From the NCBI GenBank assembly GCA_966250375.1, contig CBINHE010000026.1, positions 1-46,469 on the forward strand: DNA of 46,469 bases. The letters run 5' to 3'. The notes below the pieces were generated by a model. The model was given only the letters and a program-made list of their open reading frames with translations, was not told the DNA's origin and searched no databases. The DNA is from CAMLDH01 sp966250375 (lineage in GTDB: Bacteria; Pseudomonadota; Gammaproteobacteria; Burkholderiales; Burkholderiaceae_D). The translations under genes were made by a program, and so were the position numbers. Of the stretch, positions 33,253-41,114 are shown one piece after another. Position 1 is the first letter of the stretch, and each line of letters begins with the position of its first letter.

Positions 33253-33804
33253 TCACGACTGTACAAACCGGACAAATCCCTCAAGGAATTGCTTCAGTTG
33301 TTCTTTTACTGCTTGATCCGTGATCGCGCCGCTGTCATCGAAGACTTTGTTCGCACGTGATACAAGAAGACGTCCCTCCGACCAGGAACAGGTGCCTAAT
33401 GTTCGCAGGACAGGCAGCCATGCGTTCTGGCTCAGAATCGTGCCGAAGCCGCCAGGCGAAGCACCGAGCAGCGCAACTCGCTTGCTGCCAAATACGCGTT
33501 TGATGTCGGCAGGAGGGCGGGAAAGCCAGTCGATGGCATTCTTCAATACGCCCGGTATCGAATTGTTATATTCCGGTGTCGCGATCAGAAGACCGTCCGC
33601 CGCAGCGATGGCATCTTTCAGCTGGGTTACCGCTGCGGGAATTCCTTCCGTTGCTTCCATGTCGCCGTCATACAACGGAATTTCCTTGATGGTTTCGATT
33701 TTTAATTCTGTGCCTTCCGGCATCATGGTTGCCGCCGCACGTAACAGAGCGGTATTGTAGGAACCATCACGCAGGCTTCCTGAAATTCCAATGAGCTTTA
33801 CCAT
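33253..33804 (-). CDS. NAD(P)H-dependent FMN/quinone reductase (chromate-reductase-like)
   Basis: 183 residues of flavodoxin-like fold: IGISGSLRDGSYN (FMN phosphate loop), IPLYDGDME, ATPEYNNSIPGVLKNAIDWLSR (family signature) and VALLGASPGGFGT. Reduces quinones, FMN or metal oxyanions using NAD(P)H. I start at ATG 33804, where the family N-terminus MVKLIGISGS begins and a GAGG lies upstream; the 43 extra residues of the longer frame match nothing. First gene of the pair with the TMEM175-like channel. Confidence 0.92.
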   Translation of the reverse strand: MVKLIGISGSLRDGSYNTALLRAAATMMPEGTELKIETIKEIPLYDGDMEATEGIPAAVTQLKDAIAAADGLLIATPEYNNSIPGVLKNAIDWLSRPPADIKRVFGSKRVALLGASPGGFGTILSQNAWLPVLRTLGTCSWSEGRLLVSRANKVFDDSGAITDQAVKEQLKQFLEGFVRFVQS

Positions 33805-34156
33805 TGCAGGCCTCGTTGTAGCAGTAGATTGAAGCAATACGTTGGAAACGTGTTGCACTTGGATATTGTCAGTTTGACCGTTCGCGTACATGTAAGTTTG
33901 AGCAATCTCGACTTGACGCGCGGTGGTCTTCAAGGTCGGTTCTTCGACATGACGAAGGTTGGGATGTAAAACGGAAAATCAAAAGGAATCGGAAAGGAGT
34001 GGATAACCTCGCACTGGATTGGCGGCATAAAGCGCGTTGGGGCAGGGGCTGTACCGAATTTGACGGAATTTGCACTAATGATGAAGATAAGTGTGTGCAG
34101 GATTTGTGCTTGGAGAGCGAGTGGGAAGGATTATTCGGAGAGCAAGGGAGCAATGT
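33805..34156. other. Intergenic region between divergent FMN reductase and phosphodiesterase
   Basis: 352 bp with promoters for both directions expected. No attC core stands out just before the phosphodiesterase start; I see no other structure. Confidence 0.4.
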
Positions 34157-34651
34157 ATGAGAAATACTCCTCCGCGCATGGTGCGCATTGGCCTCATATC
34201 TGACACACACGGTCTGCTTCGACCGGAAGCGAAGGCTTTCCTGACAGGCAGCGATTTCATCGTCCACGCAGGAGACATCTGCGACCCGAACATCCTTGCA
34301 GAACTGGAAACCATTGCACCCGTCACCGCTGTGAGGGGCAACAACGACAAAGGATCGTGGGCAGAGAAGCTAAATGAAACCGAATTCCTGCAAGTCGGCG
34401 AGTTCTTGCTCTATGTCATTCACGATCTCGCCCAACTCGACATTGCACCAGCAGCGGCTGGCGTTCGTGCCGTTGTATCAGGGCATTCCCATAAGCCTCT
34501 CGTCGAAGAGCGTGGCGGCGTGTTATTCGTAAATCCCGGCAGCGCCGGGCCTCGTCGCTTCACGCTACCTATCACGGCCGGAGAAATCATGATCAAAGGC
34601 AAGTCGGTATCCGCGAGGATGGTTGAGCTTGTGGTCCGAAATGCCTCCTAG
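34157..34651 (+). CDS. YfcE/MJ0936-type metallophosphoesterase (cassette gene)
   Basis: 164 residues with all calcineurin-like metal motifs: GLISDTHG (D-x-H), IVHAGDICD (GD), VRGNNDKGS (GNxD), VIHD, and SGHSHKP (GHxH) followed by NPGSAGPRR. Small members of this class hydrolyse phosphodiesters such as cyclic nucleotides in vitro, with Mn2+ or Ni2+. ATG 34157 has GGGAG upstream; ATG 34178 (MVRIGLIS) is an alternative. A convincing attC site overlaps the end of the gene, so this is a cassette payload. Confidence 0.92.
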   Translation: MRNTPPRMVRIGLISDTHGLLRPEAKAFLTGSDFIVHAGDICDPNILAELETIAPVTAVRGNNDKGSWAEKLNETEFLQVGEFLLYVIHDLAQLDIAPAAAGVRAVVSGHSHKPLVEERGGVLFVNPGSAGPRRFTLPITAGEIMIKGKSVSARMVELVVRNAS

Positions 34652-34717
34652 CCCTTCCATCGAGGGGACCAACTTCTGGCTGCATCCGCCGTTGGCCGCT
34701 TACGCCAAACGTTGAGA
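34646..34717 (+). other. attC-like recombination site 4
   Basis: 72 bp from TCCTAGC to GTTGAGA. The block CCCTTCCATCGAGGGGACC directly after the left core is a frequent attC sequence; CCAAC pairs with GTTGG in the middle. The cores each have one or two mismatches. It is followed immediately by R1 copy C. Confidence 0.6.
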
Positions 34718-34879
34718 CTATAGAAAAACTCTTTTCTCGAAAAACAAAATGAGTATGAACAAAAATTGGCTTCTTGAAACGTGTTGTATTGAGCGATCGC
34801 AGTATTGGAAAAAGGCAGACGGCCTCCTAAACACGCCCCCTATCTTCGGATCAAGGGTTTTTCTGCAGCCTCGTTAGCC
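34711..34879 (+). repeat. R1 repeat, copy C (complete)
   Basis: 169 bp bounded by GTTGAGA and GTTAGCC cores. The arms GAGACTATAGAAAAACTCTT and AAGGGTTTTTCTGCAGCCTC form an inverted repeat with a few mismatches. The body matches copies A and B at over 80 percent by eye. The central hairpin is AGGC-AGACG-GCCT, i.e. both strands changed together relative to AGGGGC/GCCCCT of copy A. Confidence 0.8.
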
Positions 34880-34882
34880 ATT

Positions 34883-35353
34883 ATGGATATTCGACCAGCG
34901 ACCACAAGCGATGCAGCAGAGATCAGCTTTCTCATCTCCAGCGTCTCGCATTTCTTCACTTTGAACCCAGACGGCAAAGGGGCCGATGGTTTTCTCAAAA
35001 CCATTCAACCATCTTCAATCGCGGCATATATCACATCTGGAAATTTCGATTACCTGGTTGCTTTTGTGGAAGGCAAGCTGGCTGGCGTAGTTGCGGTACG
35101 AGACAACAAGCATTTGTTTCATTTATTTGTCGCACCAGATTTTCAACGCCAGGGAATAGCAGCGAAGCTGTGGGCCCATGCTAAATCCGCCGCTATTCAA
35201 GCAGGAAATATCGAAGGATTTACAGTTAACTCAACTCCTTACGCGGTTCCTGTCTATGAACGTTTTGGATTCACTGCTACTGGTCCCAAGGTTGAAAAAC
35301 ATGGCATTGCATTTGTTCCATTGAAGCTGAAAACTGGCAATGAACACGGCTAA
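34883..35353 (+). CDS. GNAT-family N-acetyltransferase (cassette gene)
   Basis: 156 residues: IRPATTSDAAEISFLISS, YLVAFVEGKLAGVVAVRDN, motif A LFHLFVAPDFQRQGIAAKLW (Q/R-x-x-G-x-G/A) and motif B ..NSTPYAVPVYERFGFTATGP. Acetyltransferase of unknown substrate. ATG 34883 follows a GTTAGCC core by three bases; the longer frame from 34805 reads through repeat R1 and is not credible. An excellent attC site overlaps its stop codon. It is the intact counterpart of the truncated GNAT at 22284. Confidence 0.88.
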   Translation: MDIRPATTSDAAEISFLISSVSHFFTLNPDGKGADGFLKTIQPSSIAAYITSGNFDYLVAFVEGKLAGVVAVRDNKHLFHLFVAPDFQRQGIAAKLWAHAKSAAIQAGNIEGFTVNSTPYAVPVYERFGFTATGPKVEKHGIAFVPLKLKTGNEHG

Positions 35354-35406
35354 CAAATCATTGACCATCGATACGCAAGCGTGCGGGGCAATTCGGCGTG
35401 TTAGGC
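35348..35406 (+). other. attC-like recombination site 5 (best preserved)
   Basis: 59 bp from GGCTAAC to a perfect GTTAGGC. AACA pairs with TGTT, TTGACC with GGGGCAA and ACGC-AA-GCGT forms the tip, a typical imperfect attC stem. Marks the right end of the recognisable array. Confidence 0.65.
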
Positions 35407-35817
35407 TTCCCTGCGCCGCTTCGGTGCCTAGGATGTTTGGCCGTTTATTCGATGAAGTGATTACGAAATGACTTTTAGCTAAGCCAGTCTATTTACGTGG
35501 TTCTTCTAGCATCAGAACAAACGACACGGACGCTTTGCGCCTGTCACCTACATGACGCACAGCCTGATCGAATAGCGGTCGTCGCATAAGCGCCACGTTC
35601 CTGCTTGCAACCCTTGCAATGACTTGCATTGCGCTCGATTTTTTCTCGCTCACGCTCACTCACAAATAGTACACTGGGGAAATAGTTGGCCTCGGAATTT
35701 GCTTGGCTGCGGCCTTTTTATTCGCGCCGGCGAAGAAATGGCTTCAGAAAGTCAGAGCGTTCCCATGTCCCACTTATTGATGTCAAACGAAGCGATTTCA
35801 GGCGCGGAGAAAAAAGA
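35407..35817. other. Region between the last attC site and the chemoreceptor gene
   Basis: About 410 bp. I see no gene, no attI-like site and no integrase remnant here. It should contain the chemoreceptor promoter, which I cannot define. Confidence 0.4.
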
Positions 35818-37530
35818 ATGCAGAATATGAAAATTGGTGTTCGTCTTGCTTTAGGGTTTGCTCTGCTTCTTGCACTGATGTTCATGCTGGCGCTTATTGG
35901 GCTGTCACGCATGGAGAAAATTCAAGATCAACTTGACGATATTACCGGCGACAACATAGTCAAGGTCAAACTGGTCACGGAAATGGGTAATGCCGTGCAA
36001 ACGACCGCCATTGCGCTTCGCAACGTAATCTTGGTCACGGAGGAGTCGGAACGGGTGCCCGAAGTGAAGCGGATCTCCGATCAACACGAAAAGTACGACA
36101 AGAATGCCAAAACGTTGACGGAGATGGTGAAGAGCGAATCGGGCAAGGTGTTGCTTGCCAAGATCGAGGCAGCGCGTACTCAAACCCGCCTATCAGTGGA
36201 CAAGACAATTGCATTAGGACAGGCAAACAATGATGCGGAGGCGACCAAGGTGCTCTTGATGGAAGTCCGTCCGGGGCAGCGCAAATGGTTGGATGCGCTG
36301 GATGAGATGACGCAGTACCAGGAAAAGAATACCGTCAAAGAGGTCGAGGAGGTGCACATCGCTTATGGTAATGCGCGCTTGCTGGTCTGGTCCGTAACCA
36401 TCGCCGCCCTGATAGCCGGCGTACTGGTTGCCTGGTTCATCACGAAATCGATCACGAAGCCGATCAATACCGCAGTGACATTTGCGAAAGCGGTTGCCGC
36501 GGGCGATTTGACACAGTCGATCGTCGTCGACAGCAAGGATGAAACCGGCCAGCTGCTGCAAGCCCTCAAGGACATGAGCGAAAGCTTGGTGAAGATCGTC
36601 GGCGAAGTGCGCGGCGGCACCGACACGATCGCCACTGCCTCGCAGCAAATCGCCTCCGGCAACGCCGACCTGTCGTCGCGCACCGAGGAACAAGCCAGTT
36701 CACTGGAAGAAACCGCCTCATCGATGGAAGAGCTGACCTCGACGGTGAAACAGAATGCCGACAATGCACGCCAAGCCAACGGACTGGCGGTAACCGCCTC
36801 CGAAGTCGCGATCAAGGGCGGTGCGGTGGTGTCGGAAGTGGTCGACACCATGGGCGCGATCAATGACTCGGCCAGGAAGATCGTCGACATCATCGGCGTG
36901 ATCGACGGCATTGCATTCCAGACCAACATCCTGGCTTTGAATGCGGCGGTGGAAGCGGCACGCGCCGGCGAGCAGGGGCGCGGCTTTGCGGTGGTGGCTT
37001 CCGAAGTGCGCAACCTGGCGCAGCGCAGCGCGGCGGCGGCCAAGGAAATCAAGGTATTGATTGGCAACTCGGTGGAAAAGGTGGATGTGGGCAGCAAGCT
37101 GGTGGACCAGGCCGGGGCGACAATGCAGGAAGTGGTCGAGAGCATCCGGCGGGTGACCGACATCATGGGCGAGATCACGGCCGCGAGCCAGGAGCAGAGT
37201 GCCGGCATCGAGCAGGTGAATCAGGCGATCACGCAGATGGACGAGGTCACGCAGCAGAATGCAGCGCTGGTGGAACAGGCGGCGGCGGCTTCGGAGGCGA
37301 TGCAGGAGCAGGCGGGTAGCTTGGCGCAGGTGGTGGGCGTGTTCAAGCTCGACCGCATGCAGCAAGTGGCAGTGGCGACGCCTGCGAGGGTGGCGGCAAA
37401 GCCGAAGGCACATGTTGCGTCATTGGCGAAGAAGCGTGTACCGGCTGTCCGGTCGTCGGCTCAGCCGCTGCCGGTCAAGCGGGTTGCTAGTGCCGGGACC
37501 GCTAGCGGCGACGACTGGGAAGAGTTCTGA
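35818..37530 (+). CDS. Methyl-accepting chemotaxis protein (Tar/Tsr class)
   Basis: A 570-residue transmembrane chemoreceptor. First membrane helix about 10-32 (LALGFALLLALMFMLALIGL), a periplasmic four-helix-bundle type sensor about 33-190, second helix about 195-212 (VWSVTIAALIAGVLVAWFI), HAMP domain to about 265, then the long coiled-coil signalling domain with the hairpin tip containing IDGIAFQTNILALNAAVEA and EQGRGFAVVASEVRNLAQRS. The protein ends in DDWEEF, a WxxF-type tail like the CheR/CheB-tethering pentapeptide NWETF. ATG 35818 or 35827 (MKIGVRLALG) is the start; GGAG lies upstream. Confidence 0.95.
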   Translation: MQNMKIGVRLALGFALLLALMFMLALIGLSRMEKIQDQLDDITGDNIVKVKLVTEMGNAVQTTAIALRNVILVTEESERVPEVKRISDQHEKYDKNAKTLTEMVKSESGKVLLAKIEAARTQTRLSVDKTIALGQANNDAEATKVLLMEVRPGQRKWLDALDEMTQYQEKNTVKEVEEVHIAYGNARLLVWSVTIAALIAGVLVAWFITKSITKPINTAVTFAKAVAAGDLTQSIVVDSKDETGQLLQALKDMSESLVKIVGEVRGGTDTIATASQQIASGNADLSSRTEEQASSLEETASSMEELTSTVKQNADNARQANGLAVTASEVAIKGGAVVSEVVDTMGAINDSARKIVDIIGVIDGIAFQTNILALNAAVEAARAGEQGRGFAVVASEVRNLAQRSAAAAKEIKVLIGNSVEKVDVGSKLVDQAGATMQEVVESIRRVTDIMGEITAASQEQSAGIEQVNQAITQMDEVTQQNAALVEQAAAASEAMQEQAGSLAQVVGVFKLDRMQQVAVATPARVAAKPKAHVASLAKKRVPAVRSSAQPLPVKRVASAGTASGDDWEEF

Positions 37531-37792
37531 TCGAGATGTGTCATCAGACAGTTTTCTCTCGGTCTATGGCCTTGCCGGGTTTGTTGATGATCTGGTGAGG
37601 CTCATTGGCATCACGTATTGAACCGCATCCTGCAGTCATCGGCGATTTGCTCTAACGTCTGACCGGAGAGCGAAACTATCCCGAGTCCGTTGAGTCCTTT
37701 ATGCATCACCTTGTGAAATTTTTTAAACAGCAAAAATCAACGCTGTCATTCGCGAATGGCAGCTCTTTTTGCGTGGGATTTGGGAATGATGC

Positions 37793-38245
37793 ATGACTGA
37801 ATGGCAGTGGTCTTCATTTGAAAAACTGAGCACCGGCGACTTGAATGCTGTACTTGAAAGGCGTCAACAAGTCTTTAAACTGGAGCAGCAATGTCTGTAC
37901 CCCGATATTGATGCCATCGATCAGCGTGCTTATCATCTTCTGGGCTGGCAAGAGCGTGATGGCGAACGCGAGCTAGTTGCTTACCTGCGCGGTGTCGGAC
38001 CCGGCGTGAAGTACCGCGAAGCGTCGTTGGGCCGCGTGCTGAATGCAAAATCGGTCCGCGGCACAGGAATTGGAAAACAATTGCTGATAGAGGGCATACG
38101 CCGCATCGAGCAGCAATTTCCCGGCCATCGCATCCGCATTTCGGCGCAACAATATCTCGAACGCTTCTATGCCGGCCTGGGTTTTCGGGTGACGTCCGAG
38201 CCGTATAGCGAAGACGGCATTCCGCATGTGGAGATGCTGCGTTAA
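37793..38245 (+). CDS. elaA: ElaA-type GNAT acetyltransferase
   Basis: 150 residues. The N-terminal WSSFEKLSTGDLNAVLERRQQVFKLEQQCLYPDIDAID..YHLLGW motif is diagnostic of ElaA (variation of F..VEQ.CPY.DIDG.D), followed by LGRVLNAKSVRGTGIGKQLL (acetyl-CoA loop) and SAQQYLERFYAGLGF. The molecular substrate of ElaA is not established. Monocistronic, outside the cassette array: no attC cores flank it, and its composition matches the core genome. Confidence 0.9.
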   Translation: MTEWQWSSFEKLSTGDLNAVLERRQQVFKLEQQCLYPDIDAIDQRAYHLLGWQERDGERELVAYLRGVGPGVKYREASLGRVLNAKSVRGTGIGKQLLIEGIRRIEQQFPGHRIRISAQQYLERFYAGLGFRVTSEPYSEDGIPHVEMLR

Positions 38246-38308
38246 GCGTGAAAGTAACCGAGCAAAATTAATTGTGATTTCTACGCGGTGTTTTTTGTAT
38301 GACTATTT

Positions 38309-38339
38309 AGTACATCCGGATGAAGCACCCGGATGTACT
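38309..38339. terminator. Hairpin between convergent elaA-like and phasin genes
   Basis: Perfect 11-bp stem AGTACATCCGG/CCGGATGTACT with a 9-nt loop in the gap between convergent genes. T-poor on both sides, so probably a moderate bidirectional terminator. Confidence 0.5.
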
Positions 38340-38377
38340 CTTGTTCTACGGTAGTCGTGTCAACTATTCCCTGGTGA

Positions 38378-38947
38378 TTACTTCCTGGCGCGACTTGCGT
38401 TGGCTGTTTTTTCCGCTGCTTGCGAAAACTGGTTCACAGCGTTCGCAACATTCACTTCTATCGCCTCAACCGCCTGCTTGGTCGTCTTGGTCAATTGTTC
38501 GTAACCGGCGTTGGCATTGCCGACTGCGGACTTCATCAACGCAATCACGTTTTCGGAACCGGCCGGTGCGTTTTTCGCGACATCGTCCACCAGTGCAATC
38601 ACTTTACGGCTGCTTTCGGCGATCTGTGCTTCTGCCGCTTTGCTGAATTCGGCTTGCGTGCTGGATGCGATGGTGGCCAAGTGACGACCGTAAGCAATTG
38701 CTTTTTGCGCGCTAGGCTGAACTTGCGCAGAGGTTACCGCGAAAAATTCCTGAGGATCTTTGGCTGACAACAGTTGTTTGGCCGTTGCAGCAGATTCTTC
38801 CATCGACGCTTTTACCAAGCTTAGATTCAGGTCGATGACTTTTTCGACACTTTCAAATGCTTGGGTGGACAGGCTGGTCAGCATGTCAAGTTGGGAATCG
38901 AGATTGGTTTTGGATATATTGGAAAACTGTTCTGGGATGGAAAACAT
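38378..38947 (-). CDS. phaP: Phasin (polyhydroxyalkanoate granule protein)
   Basis: 189 residues of amphipathic helix without membrane segments: FSIPEQFSNISKTNLDSQLDMLTSLSTQAFESVEKVIDLNLSLVKAS is the phasin_2 signature, followed by SAKDPQEFFAVTSAQVQPSAQKAIAYGR and an Ala/Lys-rich C-terminus. Phasins coat PHA granules and control their size. ATG 38947 has AAGGAG at good spacing. Two matching inverted repeats upstream (39002 and 39057) suggest control by a repressor such as PhaR; no PHA synthase is in the window. Confidence 0.95.
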   Translation of the reverse strand: MFSIPEQFSNISKTNLDSQLDMLTSLSTQAFESVEKVIDLNLSLVKASMEESAATAKQLLSAKDPQEFFAVTSAQVQPSAQKAIAYGRHLATIASSTQAEFSKAAEAQIAESSRKVIALVDDVAKNAPAGSENVIALMKSAVGNANAGYEQLTKTTKQAVEAIEVNVANAVNQFSQAAEKTANASRARK

Positions 38948-39001
38948 GAACTTCTCCTTGGAATAATTGATGCGATAAAAATGAGTGATACTGATTTGAA
39001 A

Positions 39002-39071
39002 TTGTGCGGCGCAACAATGGCATTGTAAAGGGAAAAATATGAAAAATAAAGAATTATTGTGCGCTGCACAA
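39002..39071 (-). promoter_or_regulatory. Phasin promoter with two matching operator-like sites
   Basis: TTGTGC-N3-GCACAA at 39057-39071 (perfect) and TTGTGC-N3-GCAACAA at 39002-39017 (one extra base), 55 bp apart. On the minus strand a TACAAT -10-like box (39027-39022) lies between them. The arrangement fits a repressor bound on both sides of the promoter. Confidence 0.5.
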
Positions 39072-39173
39072 GTGCTTTGGTTCTTTTGGTTCTTTTTTGC
39101 ATCATCTGAAATGGCCTTTGGGTTGCCGTGAGAGCCAAAAGTTACAGAGTGACGTTGACGATTTTCAACCCGG

Positions 39174-39237
39174 CACGCTTTCTGCGAAAGCGTGGTGAGC
39201 CTCTTTGTTGAGTTGGCTCAACAAGCTGGGAAGCTTG
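39174..39237. other. Cluster of three adjacent hairpins
   Basis: CACGCTTTC-TGC-GAAAGCGTG (39174-39194), TTGTTGAG-TTGG-CTCAACAA (39205-39224) and CAAGCT-GGGA-AGCTTG (39222-39237). The last two share bases and exclude each other. They lie between the divergent phasin and wrbA genes, with no coding potential around them; 39140-39411 otherwise shows nothing. Confidence 0.5.
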
Positions 39238-39411
39238 TGGGAGGATCAGGAAAATGCCCATACGGCCAAGCTGGACTCGGCTATTTGAGCTTTCTCAAGA
39301 CAGGCGTATTTAGCGCTGCATGCTGTCGAAAAAACACCAAGATGAAATGATTGATTATGTCGGTGATCGCTACTGTGAGCGCGCCGCTTTATGGATTCCA
39401 AGGAGAATGGA

Positions 39412-40029
39412 ATGGCCAAAATTCTGGTGTTGTATTACAGCATGTACGGGCATGTCGAACAATTGGCCAAGATTGTTGCCGAGGGTGCGACGAACGTCGA
39501 AGGTGTCGAAGTTGCCGTCAAACGGGTGCCCGATATCATGCCGGAAGACGTCGCCCAGCGGGCTGGGGCCAAGCTGGAGCAAGATGCGCCGCTGGCGACG
39601 GTGGATGAGTTGCCCAATTACGACGGGATCATTTTCGGTACGCCTACCAGGTTCGGCAATATGGCGGCGCAAATGCGGAATTTTCTCGATCAGACCGGCA
39701 AGCTGTGGATGAGTGGTGGCTTGATCGGCAAAGTTGGTAGTGTTTTTGCATCAACTGCGAGCCAGCACGGCGGTCAGGAGACGACCCTCACGTCGTTTCA
39801 TACCACGCTCTTGCATCACGGCATGGTAATCGTCGGTGTCCCGTACTCATGCAGCGCGCTGGTCAGCATGGATGACATCTCCGGCGGATCGCCGTACGGC
39901 GCCGGTACGCTTGCCGGTATCAAAGGCGAGCGTCATCCTACGCCAAACGAACTTGAGATCGCCCGCTTTCAAGGCGAGCATGTCGCGCAAATCACCAAGA
40001 AGCTGGCGCGCCCGGAAGCCATGGCCTGA
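39412..40029 (+). CDS. wrbA: NAD(P)H:quinone oxidoreductase WrbA
   Basis: A 205-residue tetrameric FMN enzyme that reduces quinones with two electrons, protecting against oxidative stress. Signatures: KILVLYYSMYGHVEQLA (FMN phosphate loop), FGTPTRFGNMAAQMRNFLDQT, FASTASQHGGQETTL and the C-terminal PYGAGTLAG..G.R.P...E. ATG 39412 is preceded by AAGGAG; the longer frame adds residues from the leader. Divergent from the phasin gene. Confidence 0.96.
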   Translation: MAKILVLYYSMYGHVEQLAKIVAEGATNVEGVEVAVKRVPDIMPEDVAQRAGAKLEQDAPLATVDELPNYDGIIFGTPTRFGNMAAQMRNFLDQTGKLWMSGGLIGKVGSVFASTASQHGGQETTLTSFHTTLLHHGMVIVGVPYSCSALVSMDDISGGSPYGAGTLAGIKGERHPTPNELEIARFQGEHVAQITKKLARPEAMA

Positions 40030-40066
40030 CTACGAAATCGCGTCGGCACCGGTACGAAAAATTGTA

Positions 40067-41080
40067 TTAGCGCGGCGGTGGAAAACCCGCAAGTTCGTCT
40101 GCGCGCTTTTTCGTGTCCGTATCGTGCAGACGCACGCGTGCCAGCACCACGCCATGATCGGACGCTTGTGGCTGTGGCAATGTGATGTGGTCGTTCAGGT
40201 AAATAACTTCCTGCACCTCCCCGACCGAAAATTGAGAAGCCGGGTGAAACTCTTCCGACACCAGGATGTGATCCACGGTCTCGAAATTCGCTTCATGCAT
40301 ATGGGTATAGCCGACGTCGCGCAGTGGGTCGTGCTGCGATTGGATCACATAACTGTCGAACATCCGGCCATCGATACCATTTCTGTTGTAGCGGCCGATG
40401 CCCATCACCAGTTGAGTTGACACTGCGCCCGCCACGTCGTTGAAATCGCCCATCACAATCATCGGCACCCGTTTGCCATTGGCGTAATCGGTGAGCAGAT
40501 AACGCAAGCCGAGCGCTTCGGTGCTGCGCCGAAGCAATGAACGCAATACCGCAATGCCGAGCTGGTCCGGATCGTCTTCGTTGCTGCCGTTGCGGTAATC
40601 GGGACGTTTCGATTTCAAATGGCAAACGAACACATTGACACCAAGCGTCGCCGACACCATCACCTCGGCGCGCAGCACCGGCCGCGTGAAACTGGTGATC
40701 GGCGTGGTCACGCCAGGCAGAATGACGGAAAGCTTGCGCGGCAGCTGGGTGTAGGTCGTTGCCTCGCCTGTCAGCGGCAAACGTGACACCAATGCGACGC
40801 TCGGCGTTAACCGGCCGGCTTGGAGTTCCGGATCGAATCCGACATGATGCGCTTGCTGATATTTTTGCGTCTTGGCCAATACCTGTTTCAGCGCAAGCTG
40901 AGAAAAAATCTCTTGGAACGCGATGACATCCGCATCCAGCCGATCAAGCTGCTGCGCAATCCAGGCGATTTTTGCGTCGTACTCGGCGGGCGAGTAGGGG
41001 GGCTGGTCCTCATAGAATTTGGTGCCCGGAAGTGCCAGGCTGCACACATTGAAAGTCGCAAAGCGGATTTCTTGCTGCAT
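40067..41080 (-). CDS. Endonuclease/exonuclease/phosphatase family hydrolase
   Basis: 337 residues of the EEP fold (DNase I/sphingomyelinase/inositol phosphatase superfamily). Motifs: RFATFNVCSL (Asn), IAFQEIF (metal-binding Glu), VFVCHLKSKRP (His), MVIMGDFNDVAGA (D-F-N) and the C-terminal ASDHGVVLARV (S-D-H). No signal peptide, so cytoplasmic; the substrate (nucleic acid or phosphoester) is open. ATG 41080 has GGAG at six bases and is preferred over the upstream TTG. Divergent from ybaK with 34 bp between start codons. Confidence 0.88.
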   Translation of the reverse strand: MQQEIRFATFNVCSLALPGTKFYEDQPPYSPAEYDAKIAWIAQQLDRLDADVIAFQEIFSQLALKQVLAKTQKYQQAHHVGFDPELQAGRLTPSVALVSRLPLTGEATTYTQLPRKLSVILPGVTTPITSFTRPVLRAEVMVSATLGVNVFVCHLKSKRPDYRNGSNEDDPDQLGIAVLRSLLRRSTEALGLRYLLTDYANGKRVPMIVMGDFNDVAGAVSTQLVMGIGRYNRNGIDGRMFDSYVIQSQHDPLRDVGYTHMHEANFETVDHILVSEEFHPASQFSVGEVQEVIYLNDHITLPQPQASDHGVVLARVRLHDTDTKKRADELAGFPPPR

Positions 41081-41114
41081 AATGTGCTCCAAATTTCAGA
41101 TTAGCGTAACACGC

